Shown here: piece by piece, positions 55,147 through 63,767 of the stretch
Layout: each line of letters opens with the position of its first letter
How positions within the stretch are numbered: position 1 is the first letter of the stretch
NCBI RefSeq assembly: GCF_027925245.1
Contig: NZ_BSDP01000001.1
Span: 992,001-1,056,000 of the forward strand
DNA: 64,000 nt
DNA from: Agromyces rhizosphaerae
Lineage (GTDB): Bacteria; Actinomycetota; Actinomycetes; Actinomycetales; Microbacteriaceae
Direction of reading: 5' to 3'
Translations under genes and position numbers: made by a program
The notes under the pieces: generated by a model
Told to the model about the DNA's origin: nothing
What the model saw: only the letters and a program-made list of their open reading frames with translations
Database searches by the model: none

Positions 55147-56049
55147 GTGCCGATGCGCACCACCCACCCCGACGAGGTGCCGACGGATGCCACCCTGGCG
55201 CGCCGTCTCGTCGCCGCGCAGTTCCCCGAGTGGGCGCACCTCCCGATCGGCGCCGCACCGTCGCAGGGCACCGACAACGCGATGTACCGCCTCGGCGACG
55301 AGCTCGCCGTGCGCCTGCCGCGCATGCCGTGGGCGGCCGCCCCCCTCGAACGCGAGTACCGCTGGCTCCCGCTCATCGCACCGCAACTGCCCGTCGCCGC
55401 GCCACTGCCGCTCGCCCTCGGCCGACCCGCCGACGGATACCCCTGGCACTGGACCGTCTGCCGATGGCTCGTCGGCGAGCACCCACCGGTCGATGACGAA
55501 GCGGATGCCTCATCGTCGGCGCTCGCAGGCCAGCACGACCTCGCCCGCGACCTCGCCGCCTTCGCTCGCGCGATGCGCGACCTCGACCCCGACGGAGCAC
55601 CGACCACCGCGTGGCCGCTCCCCCTCGCCGGGGAGGACGACTTCGTCAGCGGGCAGCTCGCGGCCATCGGCGCGACCGAGCTCGACGCGATCTGGAGCGC
55701 CGCTCGCAGCGCACGCCCACCGGCGACCCGCACCTGGATTCACGGCGATCTCTCCCCCGGCAACCTCCTCGTCGCCGACGGTCGCCTCACCGGCGTGCTC
55801 GACTTCGGAACGATGGGCCTCGGCGACCCGGCGAGCGAGCACCGGGTCGCGTGGAACCTCCTCGGACGCACGACCCGCGAGACCTATCGCGCCGCCGTCG
55901 ACGCCGATGACGACGAGTGGGCGCGCGCCCGCGGCTGGGCACTGCTGCAGGCCCTCGCGCAGCTCGCGCACGTCGCCGAACGCCATCCCCCGATCGCGGC
56001 CGGCGCGCGCCGGGTGCTCGCCGAACTCCTCTCGGAGCACGCCGACTGA
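55147..56049 (+). CDS. Aminoglycoside phosphotransferase-like (APH) kinase
   Basis: 300 aa. The kinase-fold Brenner motif reads WIHGDLSPGNLLV and the Mg2+-binding DFGT follows in GVLDFGTMGLGDPA. GTG at 55147 or ATG at 55153 could start it. The family includes antibiotic kinases and metabolic kinases; the acceptor here cannot be told. Confidence 0.88.
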   Translation: MPMRTTHPDEVPTDATLARRLVAAQFPEWAHLPIGAAPSQGTDNAMYRLGDELAVRLPRMPWAAAPLEREYRWLPLIAPQLPVAAPLPLALGRPADGYPWHWTVCRWLVGEHPPVDDEADASSSALAGQHDLARDLAAFARAMRDLDPDGAPTTAWPLPLAGEDDFVSGQLAAIGATELDAIWSAARSARPPATRTWIHGDLSPGNLLVADGRLTGVLDFGTMGLGDPASEHRVAWNLLGRTTRETYRAAVDADDDEWARARGWALLQALAQLAHVAERHPPIAAGARRVLAELLSEHAD

Positions 56050-56082
56050 GCGGCAGCCGCCAGCCGATCCGGCAGGATTCGC

Positions 56083-56094
56083 AGAACTTTCCCA
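56083..56094. promoter_or_regulatory. Possible RamB-like binding site
   Basis: AGAACTTTCCCA resembles the Corynebacterium RamB consensus (RRAACTTTGCAAA) at 8-9 positions, and TTTGCA follows at 56104-56109. It lies 46 bases before the RamB-like gene, consistent with autoregulation. Tentative. Confidence 0.35.
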
Positions 56095-56139
56095 CTTCTT
56101 CTGTTTGCACCCGCTGCACAACCATGTGAACATCGATCC

Positions 56140-57663
56140 ATGGTCATCGCAGATCGCGCCACTCCACCGACCCGCATCGCGGGCCCGCAGGCGCGCCCCG
56201 AGACCGACCGCGACGACACCGAGCACGACGACGAGATCGACGCGCTGACGCTCGGCCGCCGCATCCGCGAGGCCCGCACCGCCCGCGGCATGACCCTCGA
56301 GCAGCTCGCCCAGGCCGTCGACCGGGCACCCAGCCAGGTCTCGATGATCGAGAACGGGCGCCGCGAGCCGAAGCTCTCGATGCTCCGCACGATCGCACTC
56401 GCCCTCGGCACGACCGTCGACGAGCTGCTGCGCGCCGAGCCGCCGAGCCCTCGCGATGCGCTCGAGATCGCCGTCGAGCGCGCGCAGCGCGGCCCCGTCT
56501 TCGAGGCCCTCGGCCTGCCCGCGTTCCGCGTGGCCAAGGGCATGAACGACCAGACGCTGCAGACGATCCTCGCGCTGCACAACGAGATCGACCGCCTGCA
56601 CCGCGAACGCGCCGCGACGCCCGAGGAGGCCCGACGCGCCAACGCCGAGCTCCGGCAGGAGATGCGCGCCCGCGACAACTTCTTCCCCGAGCTCGAGGAG
56701 CGCGCGGCCGAGCTGCTGCAGGCGGTGGGCCACGGCGGCGGACCCGTCTCGCACCAGCTCGTCGCCGACATCGCGAGCCACCTCGGCTACTCGCTGCACT
56801 ACGTCGGCGACCTGCCGAACTCGACCCGCTCGGTGACCGACAAGCGCAACGGCCGCATCTACCTGCCCACCTCGCAGTCGCCGTCGCGCGACTCGCGCTC
56901 CCCCATCCTCCAGGCGCTCGCGAGCCACGTGCTCGCCCACGCGGAGCCGAGAAACTACGGCGAGTTTCTGCGCCAGCGCGTGGAGACGAACTACCTCACC
57001 GCGGCGATCCTGCTGCCCGAGCAGGCCGCGGTGCGCTTCCTCACCGAGGCGAAGAACCTGCGCCGCATCTCGATGGAGGAGCTCCGCGACCACTTCGCCG
57101 TCTCCTACGAGACCGCCGCCCACCGGTTCACGAACCTCGCCACTGCGCGCCTCGATATCCCCGTGCACTTCATGAAGGTGCACGAGTCGGGCACCATCAT
57201 CAAGGCCTACGAGAACGACTCGGTGCGCTTCCCGTCCGACGCGCTCGGCGCGGTCGAGGGCACGACGGTCTGCCGCAACTGGACCGCCCGCACGGTCTTC
57301 GACGCGACCGACCGGTTCAGCCCCTGGTACCAGTACACCGACACGTCGTCGGGCACGTTCTGGTGCACCTCGCGCATCGAGAAGGCCAAGGAGGGCGAGT
57401 ACTCGGTGTCGGTCGGCGTGCCGTTCGGCCACGTGAAGTGGTTCCGCGGCCGCGAGACCCCGCACCGCTCCGTGAGCCGCTGCCCCGACGAGACCTGCTG
57501 CCGCCGCGCGCCCGACGCGCTGGCAGAGCAGTGGGCGGATGCCTCGTGGCCGGCCGCCCGCACCCCGACGAGCCTGCTCGCGGCGCTGCCGACCGGCACG
57601 TTCCCCGGCGTCGACCAGACCGAGGTCTACGAGTTCCTCGAGGCGCACGCGCCCCGCGCCTGA
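56140..57663 (+). CDS. ramB: ScfR/RamB-like transcriptional regulator (acetate and fatty-acid metabolism)
   Basis: 507 aa. An XRE helix-turn-helix at about 38-95 (LGRRIREARTARGMTLEQLAQAV) is followed by a degenerate ImmA/IrrE-like domain (LASHVLAHAEP, where HELGH would be) and a C-terminal DUF2083-type domain with Cys residues (CRNW, FWCTS, CPDETCC) that in the relative PrpR hold an iron-sulfur cluster. RamB controls aceA/aceB in Corynebacterium and icl in mycobacteria; here those genes lie 10 kb away. Length agrees with the ScfR family. Confidence 0.85.
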   Translation: MVIADRATPPTRIAGPQARPETDRDDTEHDDEIDALTLGRRIREARTARGMTLEQLAQAVDRAPSQVSMIENGRREPKLSMLRTIALALGTTVDELLRAEPPSPRDALEIAVERAQRGPVFEALGLPAFRVAKGMNDQTLQTILALHNEIDRLHRERAATPEEARRANAELRQEMRARDNFFPELEERAAELLQAVGHGGGPVSHQLVADIASHLGYSLHYVGDLPNSTRSVTDKRNGRIYLPTSQSPSRDSRSPILQALASHVLAHAEPRNYGEFLRQRVETNYLTAAILLPEQAAVRFLTEAKNLRRISMEELRDHFAVSYETAAHRFTNLATARLDIPVHFMKVHESGTIIKAYENDSVRFPSDALGAVEGTTVCRNWTARTVFDATDRFSPWYQYTDTSSGTFWCTSRIEKAKEGEYSVSVGVPFGHVKWFRGRETPHRSVSRCPDETCCRRAPDALAEQWADASWPAARTPTSLLAALPTGTFPGVDQTEVYEFLEAHAPRA

Positions 57664-57667
57664 CGCG

Positions 57668-58444
57668 TCACTCCCCCAGCCACCGCCACCCGCGCACGTG
57701 GTCGACGACCAGCTCGGGCGCGGTCTCGGGAGCATCCGCCCCGAACCGGTAGACGTTGAGCATGAGCTGCATCGGGTAGTCCGGCGACTGCGACGACCGC
57801 TTCACGACCTGCCCGTCGAACGAGAACTCCACCCCGCCGGGCGTCCACTCGACGGCGTAGTCGTGCGGCTCGCGCACGTCGGCGGCGAACGGCACCTGGC
57901 TGAAGTCGTCGGTGATCGCGGGGTCGGCGAACGGATGCAGCCCGCAGCCGACGAGCGCACCCTCGTCCGCGACGTCCCACCCGAAGATCTCGAACACGCA
58001 GATCTCGGCCGACTGCTCGGGCTCCTCCTCGACACCGATCAGCCAGAGCGCGGCGAGCGCGCCCGGCGCCACCCGCGCCGCCGCCCGGATCTCCACCCGC
58101 CCGTACCGCGGGGTGTACGTCCACTCGGGCTCCTGCGCCTCGCGCACCACGAGCCCCGAGCGGAACGGATGCTGCCCCGACGTGCTCCCCACGGGCCCCG
58201 AGCGCACGCCGGTCTGCAGGTTCGACACCCGCACCTCGCCGTCGAACTCGGGCGACCACGCGGGCTGGTCGGCCTCGACGCGCAGGTGCAGCCGCCCGTC
58301 GCGCAGCTCGTAGCGCGCCGCCGTGCGCGCGCGGCTCGACCACTGCGGCAGGTAGCACGGCAACCACTGCGACCGGTCGAGCTCCGCCCCGTCGAACCGC
58401 GCGTCGAACTCGAGCGCGAACCGTCCGTCGGGCGTGACCTGCAT
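57668..58444 (-). CDS. Glycoside hydrolase family 16-like protein with altered catalytic motif
   Basis: 258 aa, no signal peptide. The GH16 (laminarinase/lichenase) jelly-roll features are visible: FDGAELDRSQW, YGRVEIRAAARVAPGALAALWLIG, and YAVEWTPGGVEFSFDGQVV. The catalytic ExDxxE motif is changed to EICVFE, losing the Asp between the two Glu. It may thus be inactive or have changed chemistry. The ATG overlaps the PadR stop by one base, so the two are coupled. Confidence 0.75.
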   Translation of the reverse strand: MQVTPDGRFALEFDARFDGAELDRSQWLPCYLPQWSSRARTAARYELRDGRLHLRVEADQPAWSPEFDGEVRVSNLQTGVRSGPVGSTSGQHPFRSGLVVREAQEPEWTYTPRYGRVEIRAAARVAPGALAALWLIGVEEEPEQSAEICVFEIFGWDVADEGALVGCGLHPFADPAITDDFSQVPFAADVREPHDYAVEWTPGGVEFSFDGQVVKRSSQSPDYPMQLMLNVYRFGADAPETAPELVVDHVRGWRWLGE

Positions 58445-58989
58445 CAGCGCGACTCGCCGCCCGGCTCCTGCGCGGCGAGCGCCCGGAACCAGCCCTCCGC
58501 CGCGTCCGTCGACATCAGGCCGTACTCCAACGCCTTCCGCTGGTAGTGGAACACCCTTCGATACTGCTCCGGAACGTCCATCTCGTCGAGGGTCGCGTCA
58601 AGCGACGCGAGCTGCGCACGGTCGCGCTCGATCGCGGCGACCACGTCGTCGAGCACGGCACGGCGCTCGGCCGGCTCGTCGACGAGCCCCAGGAAGTACA
58701 GCTTCGACAGCGCGGCGACCTCGATGTCGCTGCCCTCGACGGGCGCGCGCATCCAGGCGTGGAACGCCGCGGCACCGGCATCCGTGATCGAGTACACCTT
58801 CTTGTTGCGCCCGCCCTCGACGGTCTCGGCGAAGGTCACGTACTCCTTCGCGGCGAGGGTGCGCAGCGCCGACTGCAGGCTGCCGTAGCTCGCCCGGTAG
58901 AAGAGCGAGATGCCGTGCCGGAACTGCTGGTTGAGCGAGTACAGCGTCTGCGGTGCGAGCAGCAGCAGCCCGAGGATCACGTTGCCCAT
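58444..58989 (-). CDS. PadR-family transcriptional regulator
   Basis: 181 aa. The winged helix (about 5-75; LLLAPQTLYSLNQQFRHGISLFYRASYGSLQSALRTLAAKEYV) and C-terminal helical domain are typical of the AphA/Vir-like PadR group. It is divergent from the serine hydrolase gene, with two GATATACC repeats between, and co-transcribed with the GH16-like gene. Confidence 0.9.
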   Translation of the reverse strand: MGNVILGLLLLAPQTLYSLNQQFRHGISLFYRASYGSLQSALRTLAAKEYVTFAETVEGGRNKKVYSITDAGAAAFHAWMRAPVEGSDIEVAALSKLYFLGLVDEPAERRAVLDDVVAAIERDRAQLASLDATLDEMDVPEQYRRVFHYQRKALEYGLMSTDAAEGWFRALAAQEPGGESR

Positions 58990-59021
58990 TGACGTCCACC
59001 CTGCATGGGCCTACTCTACGG

Positions 59022-59044
59022 GATATACCTACTAGTGATATACC
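59022..59044. promoter_or_regulatory. PadR-type operator with GATATACC direct repeats
   Basis: GATATACC at 59022-59029 and 59037-59044 (15-base period), with ACTAGT between, in the divergent promoter of the PadR gene and the serine hydrolase gene. AT-rich, so also likely to hold promoter elements. Confidence 0.65.
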
Positions 59045-59058
59045 GAGAGGTGAGACGG

Positions 59059-60159
59059 ATGCTGCTGCAGACGACCACGAACACGGACTTCACCGCGCGA
59101 CTGAGCAAGGCCGTCGCACAGCACGCACGCGACGACTCCGGCCCGGGCACGCCCCAGGTCGCCGTGCGCGCGGAACGCCTCGGCATCGACGCGCGCGTCG
59201 GCGACCCCCGCGGCCGCTTCCACGTCGCGAGCGTCGGCAAGCTCTTCACCGCGACCATCGCGATGCAGCTCGCCGAGCGCGGCGACCTCGACCTCGACGC
59301 GCCGCTCACGAGCCTGCTTCCCGCCAACGAGCTCGCCGGCCTCTTCACCGTCCGCGGCACCGACCACGCCGCCGCGGCCACCACGCGCCAGCTGCTCGCC
59401 CACACGTCGGGCGTCGCCGACTACTTCGAGGACCGCGTCACCGACGGCCCGCGCCTGAATCGCCTGCTGGTCGACGAACCCGACCGCACCTGGACCCCCG
59501 GCGACCTGCTCGCCGTCACGCGCGAGCGCCAGCACCCCGTCGCGCTCCCAGGTGTGAAGTTCCACTACTCCGACACCGGGTACGTGCTGCTCGGCCGCAT
59601 CCTCGAGGAGCGCACCGGCACCGCCTTCCACGACCTGCTGCACGAGCGCCTCTTCACCCCGCTCGGCATGGACGACACGTTCCTGCCGTACCGCTCGCGC
59701 GCGGCGAACGACGGCGACGGGCCGGTCGACGTCGACCCCGGCATCCTCCCCGTGCGCCTCGGCCGCACCGACATCGCGGGCTTCCGCAGCCTGACCATCG
59801 ACTGGGCCGGCGGCGGGGTCGCGAGCACGCCCGACGACCTGCTCGCGTTCAGCGAGGCGCTGCACGGCGGGCGCCTGCTCTCCCCCGCGAGCCTCGAGGC
59901 CATGACCACGATGCAGCACCGGTTCCGCCCGGGCATCCACTACGGCACCGGCATAATGCAGCTGCGCTTCGGCGAGTTCTCGCCGTTCCTGCGCGGGTAC
60001 CCCCGGCCCGTCGGTCACACCGGCATCCTCGCCACGCACGTCTTCCACGACCCCGTGCACGACGCCCACCTCGTGGTGAACTTCGGCGCCACCACGGCGA
60101 TGCGGCGGAGCGTGCTCGCGATCATCGCGATCGAGCGGATGCTGCGCGCCGCCGCCTGA
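59059..60159 (+). CDS. Serine hydrolase of the beta-lactamase (class C-like) family
   Basis: 366 aa. The SxxK nucleophile motif is SVGK in FHVASVGKL, the YxN-like motif is YSD in FHYSDTGYV, and HTG in VGHTGIL stands for the KTG box. There is no signal peptide, so it is cytoplasmic. ATG at 59059 with GAGAGG upstream. The likely function is an esterase or peptidase rather than antibiotic resistance. PadR-regulated by position. Confidence 0.88.
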   Translation: MLLQTTTNTDFTARLSKAVAQHARDDSGPGTPQVAVRAERLGIDARVGDPRGRFHVASVGKLFTATIAMQLAERGDLDLDAPLTSLLPANELAGLFTVRGTDHAAAATTRQLLAHTSGVADYFEDRVTDGPRLNRLLVDEPDRTWTPGDLLAVTRERQHPVALPGVKFHYSDTGYVLLGRILEERTGTAFHDLLHERLFTPLGMDDTFLPYRSRAANDGDGPVDVDPGILPVRLGRTDIAGFRSLTIDWAGGGVASTPDDLLAFSEALHGGRLLSPASLEAMTTMQHRFRPGIHYGTGIMQLRFGEFSPFLRGYPRPVGHTGILATHVFHDPVHDAHLVVNFGATTAMRRSVLAIIAIERMLRAAA

Positions 60160-60265
60160 TCCGAGCCCCAATCGCTGCACCGTCCGGACGGCCTGTGCGG
60201 ACCCCGCGAAAGGTCGCGACACTCGCGACGCGCGCGATCGGGCGCCGACGCGCGAGGATGGAGGC

Positions 60266-61699
60266 GTGGGAAGCACCGTATTCGAACGCCGTCCGGCCGA
60301 GGCATCCGTCGTCGCGCACAGCCTCGAGAGCTCCGAGCAGCGCGTGTTCTGGCTCGACGACGTCGACCGTCCGGCACGCCCCGAGCTCGTGGGCACGATC
60401 GAGGCCGACCTCGCGATCGTCGGCGGCGGCTACACCGGCCTCTGGACCGCGGTCGAGGCCAAGCGCCGCGACCCCGACCTCAAGGTCGTGCTCGTCGAGG
60501 CCAAGCGCATCGGCTGGGCCGCGTCGGGCCGCAACGGCGGGTTCTGCGAGGCGAGTCTCACCCACGGCCGCGAGAACGGCCTCTCCCGCTGGCCCGACGA
60601 GCTCGCCGAGCTCGACCGGCTGGGCCTGTCGAACCTCGACGCGATCGAGGCATCCGTGTCAGAGCTCGGCATGGACTTCGACTTCGAGCGCACGGGCTCG
60701 TTCGACGTGGCCGTCGAGCCGCACCAGGTCGAGTGGCTGCACGAGTCGATGGAGGATGCCGCCGAGCACGGCATCGACGACCTGACCTACCTCGACACCG
60801 ACGCTATGCGCGCCGAGGTCGACTCCCCCACCTACCTCGCGGGCGTCTGGCACCGCCGCACCTCGGCGATCCTGCACCCCGCGAAGCTCGCGCTGGAGCT
60901 CGCGCGCGTCGCCGTCGAGCTGGGCGTGGAGATCTTCGAGGAGTCGCCCGTTCGGAAGCTCGACTCCGACGCGGCATCCGTCACGCTCTCCACCGAGCGC
61001 GGCCGGGTGCACGCCCGGCAGGTCGCGCTCGCGACGAACGTGTTCCCGAGCCTCCTCAAGCGCAACCGGCTCATGACCGTGCCGGTCTACGACTACGCGC
61101 TCATGACCGAGCCGCTCACCGACGACCAGCTCGCGTCGATCGGCTGGAGCGGCCGCCAGGGCATCGGCGACATGGCCAACCAGTTCCACTACTACCGGCT
61201 GAGCCGCGACAACCGCATCCTGTTCGGCGGCTACGACGCGATCTACCACTACGGGCGCCGCGTACGGTCGAGCTACGAGCGTCGCCCCGAGACGTTCGAA
61301 CTGCTCGCGAGCCACTTCTTCACGACGTTCCCGCAGCTCGAGGGGCTGCGGTTCTCGCACCGCTGGGCGGGCGCGATCGACACGTCGACGCAGTTCTGCG
61401 CGTTCTACGGCACCGCGCGCGGCGGGCGCGTCGCCTACGCGGCGGGCTTCACGGGGCTGGGCGTCGCCTCGACCCGGTTCGCCGCCGAGGTCATGCTCGA
61501 CCGGCTCGCCGGCGTGCAGACCGAGCGCACCGAGCTGCAGATGGTGCGCGAGCGCCCGCTGCCGTTCCCGCCCGAGCCCGCGGCGGCGATCGGCATCAAC
61601 GCGACGCGCTGGTCGCTCGACCGCGCGGACCACAACGACGGGAGGCGCAACGTGCTGCTCAAGACCCTCGACGCACTCGGACTGGGGTTCGACTCGTGA
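60266..61699 (+). CDS. FAD-dependent amine/amino-acid oxidoreductase (DAO, PuuB-like)
   Basis: 477 aa. The FAD-binding motif is DLAIVGGGYTGLWTAVEAKRR with downstream IGWAASGRNGGFC, the hallmark of the PuuB/OrdL group that oxidises gamma-glutamylputrescine-type amines. GTG start preceded by GGATGGAGG. First gene of a four-gene overlapping operon. The presence of a Pot-like importer 10 kb away supports an amine substrate (inference). Confidence 0.88.
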   Translation: MGSTVFERRPAEASVVAHSLESSEQRVFWLDDVDRPARPELVGTIEADLAIVGGGYTGLWTAVEAKRRDPDLKVVLVEAKRIGWAASGRNGGFCEASLTHGRENGLSRWPDELAELDRLGLSNLDAIEASVSELGMDFDFERTGSFDVAVEPHQVEWLHESMEDAAEHGIDDLTYLDTDAMRAEVDSPTYLAGVWHRRTSAILHPAKLALELARVAVELGVEIFEESPVRKLDSDAASVTLSTERGRVHARQVALATNVFPSLLKRNRLMTVPVYDYALMTEPLTDDQLASIGWSGRQGIGDMANQFHYYRLSRDNRILFGGYDAIYHYGRRVRSSYERRPETFELLASHFFTTFPQLEGLRFSHRWAGAIDTSTQFCAFYGTARGGRVAYAAGFTGLGVASTRFAAEVMLDRLAGVQTERTELQMVRERPLPFPPEPAAAIGINATRWSLDRADHNDGRRNVLLKTLDALGLGFDS

Positions 61700-62064
61700 C
61701 CGCGCCGCGCCTGGAGCCCGGACTCGTCGTCTTCGCCGCATCCGTCGCCCTCGAGCACGAGCCGGTGCCGGCCGACCAGGTCGTCGCGGGCGAGCCCACG
61801 ACCGGTCACCTCGTGCTCGACGACCAGGGCCCGGTCACGATCGGCGTCTGGGAGATGTCGGTCGGCGCCATGAGCGACGTCGAGGCCGACGAGGTGTTCG
61901 TCGTGCTGGCGGGCGACGCGACCGTCGAGTTCACGGGTGGGCCCGGGCACGACACGGGACTCGACTCGATCGAGCTGCAGGCCGGGTCGGTCGTCCGGCT
62001 CGTCGCCGGCATGGAGACCGTCTGGACCGTGCGCGCGCCGCTGCGCAAGGTCTACCTGGCGTGA
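61696..62064 (+). CDS. Cupin-domain protein
   Basis: 122 aa; a single cupin barrel (GVWEMSVGAMSDVEADEVFVVLAGDATVEF, VRLVAGMETVWTVRAPLRKVYL), similar to the DUF861 cupins that follow PuuB-like oxidases. The metal-ligand His residues of classic cupins are replaced. GTG overlaps the upstream stop as GTGA. Confidence 0.85.
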   Translation: MTAPRLEPGLVVFAASVALEHEPVPADQVVAGEPTTGHLVLDDQGPVTIGVWEMSVGAMSDVEADEVFVVLAGDATVEFTGGPGHDTGLDSIELQAGSVVRLVAGMETVWTVRAPLRKVYLA

Positions 62065-62068
62065 ACGG

Positions 62069-63211
62069 ATGCCCGGCGTGAGCGAGCCCCGCGCCCGCGA
62101 CCTCGGCGTGCCGTTCGACGGCACCCCGGGCGAGTGGAACGCGATCACCGACGTGCCGGGCGTCCTCGTGGGGTACGAGACGCTGATCGCGGGCGAGCCG
62201 CACGAGGCATCCGTCGCCCGCACCGGGGTCACCGCGATCCTGCCGCGCGGGCGCGACGACGCAGGGGTGCCCTGCGCCGCCGGCGTGTACTCGATGAACG
62301 GCAACGGCGAGCTCACCGGCCGGAGCTGGATCGAGGAGTCGGGCACGCTCGCGCTGCCGATCGCGCTCACCAACAGCCACGCCGTGGGCGCCGCGCACAC
62401 CGGCGTCGACCGGTGGGTGCACCGCGAGCACCCCGAGCTCAGCGCCGAGTGGATGCTGCCCGTCGTCGGCGAGACCTGGGACGGCTACCTCAACCAGATC
62501 AACGCCGGGCACGTCCGTCCCGAGCACGCGATCGCCGCGATCGACGCGGCGGCGTCGGGGCCGATCGCCGAGGGCAACGTCGGCGGCGGCACGGGCATGA
62601 ACTGCTACGGCTTCAAGGGCGGCTCGGGCACCGCGTCGCGCGTGGTCGACCACGGCGGCGACCGCTACACGGTCGGCGTGTTCCTGCAGGCGAACTTCGG
62701 CACGCGCCACGAGCTGCGGCTCGTCGGCCGTCCGCTCGGGCGGGACTCGGCGGCGGCGAACCCGTACGAGGAGGTCGAGTGGTTCGTGCGCGACGGCGAG
62801 CGCGCCAGGGCACGTGCCGGGGCGGGCAGCGTCATCGGGGTGGTGGTGACGGATGCCCCGCTGCTGCCCGGTCAGTGCGCGGCGCTCGCGCGCCGGGTGC
62901 CCCTCGGCCTCGCGCGCACCGGCACGAGCGGCAGCCACTTCTCGGGCGACATCTTCCTCGCCTGCTCGACCGCCAACCCGGGCGCGTTCACGTCGTCGAT
63001 GCCGACCGCCGGCCCCGGGTCCGACGACTACGAGACCTCGCGCTTCGTGCCGTGGGGCCACATCGACCCGCTCTACGAGGCCGTCGTGCAGGCGACCGAG
63101 GAGGCCGTCGCGAACGTGCTCGTCGCCGCGCGCGACATGGTCGGCCGCGACGGGCACTTCAGCCCGGCGCTGCCGCACGACGAGGTGCGCCGGGCGTTTC
63201 GGGCAGACTGA
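62069..63211 (+). CDS. P1 family peptidase (DmpA/BapA-like aminopeptidase)
   Basis: 380 aa. These enzymes cleave themselves before a catalytic residue; the corresponding site is near GTSGSHFSGDIFLACSTAN, with conserved GNVGGGTGMNCYGFKGG and NSHAVG earlier. The family hydrolyses D-amino acid, beta-amino acid or L-aminoacyl peptides. Five bases follow the cupin stop. ATG or a GTG three codons later can start it. Confidence 0.87.
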   Translation: MPGVSEPRARDLGVPFDGTPGEWNAITDVPGVLVGYETLIAGEPHEASVARTGVTAILPRGRDDAGVPCAAGVYSMNGNGELTGRSWIEESGTLALPIALTNSHAVGAAHTGVDRWVHREHPELSAEWMLPVVGETWDGYLNQINAGHVRPEHAIAAIDAAASGPIAEGNVGGGTGMNCYGFKGGSGTASRVVDHGGDRYTVGVFLQANFGTRHELRLVGRPLGRDSAAANPYEEVEWFVRDGERARARAGAGSVIGVVVTDAPLLPGQCAALARRVPLGLARTGTSGSHFSGDIFLACSTANPGAFTSSMPTAGPGSDDYETSRFVPWGHIDPLYEAVVQATEEAVANVLVAARDMVGRDGHFSPALPHDEVRRAFRAD

Positions 63212-63215
63212 CGTC

Positions 63216-63767
63216 ATGACCGAAGCCGCACCCACCGTCGTCGCCGTCGCCCGTGACTCCGGGCACCACTTCTCCAAGCCCGTGCGCGACGAGATCATGC
63301 TCGTGGCGAACCACGGCGTCGAGGGCGACGCGCACGCGGGCGCCACCGTGCGGCACCTGCACGACGTGCGCAAGGACGCCGCCCGGCCGAACCTCCGCCA
63401 GGTGCACCTCATGCACGCGGAGCTGTTCGACGAGGTCGCCGCCGACGGGTTCGCCGTCGACCCGGGCATGCTCGGCGAGAACGTCACCACACGCGGCGTC
63501 GACCTGCTCGGGCTGCCCGAGGGCACGCGCATCCGCCTCGGCTCCGACGCCGTGGTCGAGCTGACCGGGCTGCGCACCCCGTGCAAGCAGATCAACGGCG
63601 TGCAGGACGGGCTCATGAAGCGGCTCATCCGCACCGACGACGACGGCACCGTGCACCGGCTCTCGGGCGTCATGGGCGTGGTCGCCACGGGCGGCGTGGT
63701 GCGCGCGGGCGATGCGATCGAGGTCGAGCTGCCGGATGCCCCGCATCGGGCGCTCGGGCCGGTCTAG
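63216..63767 (+). CDS. MOSC-domain protein
   Basis: 183 aa. The MOSC core is seen in GVEGDAHAGATVRHLH, GMLGENVTTRGVDLLGLPEGTRIRLG and the conserved Cys in LRTPCKQI. MOSC proteins carry sulfur for molybdenum enzymes or detoxify N-hydroxylated compounds. It lies 4 bases after the peptidase gene. Ends in a 4-base overlap with the convergent gene. Confidence 0.9.
   Translation: MTEAAPTVVAVARDSGHHFSKPVRDEIMLVANHGVEGDAHAGATVRHLHDVRKDAARPNLRQVHLMHAELFDEVAADGFAVDPGMLGENVTTRGVDLLGLPEGTRIRLGSDAVVELTGLRTPCKQINGVQDGLMKRLIRTDDDGTVHRLSGVMGVVATGGVVRAGDAIEVELPDAPHRALGPV

Noticed and set aside
53255..56248. 997-codon plus-strand frame over the DUF222/HNH and APH-like genes
   Set aside because: It ignores the clear gene boundaries on both strands and has no domain signature.
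59059..60159. Antibiotic-resistance beta-lactamase
   Set aside because: No signal peptide and the KTG box is HTG; it fits the broad serine hydrolase/esterase group better.
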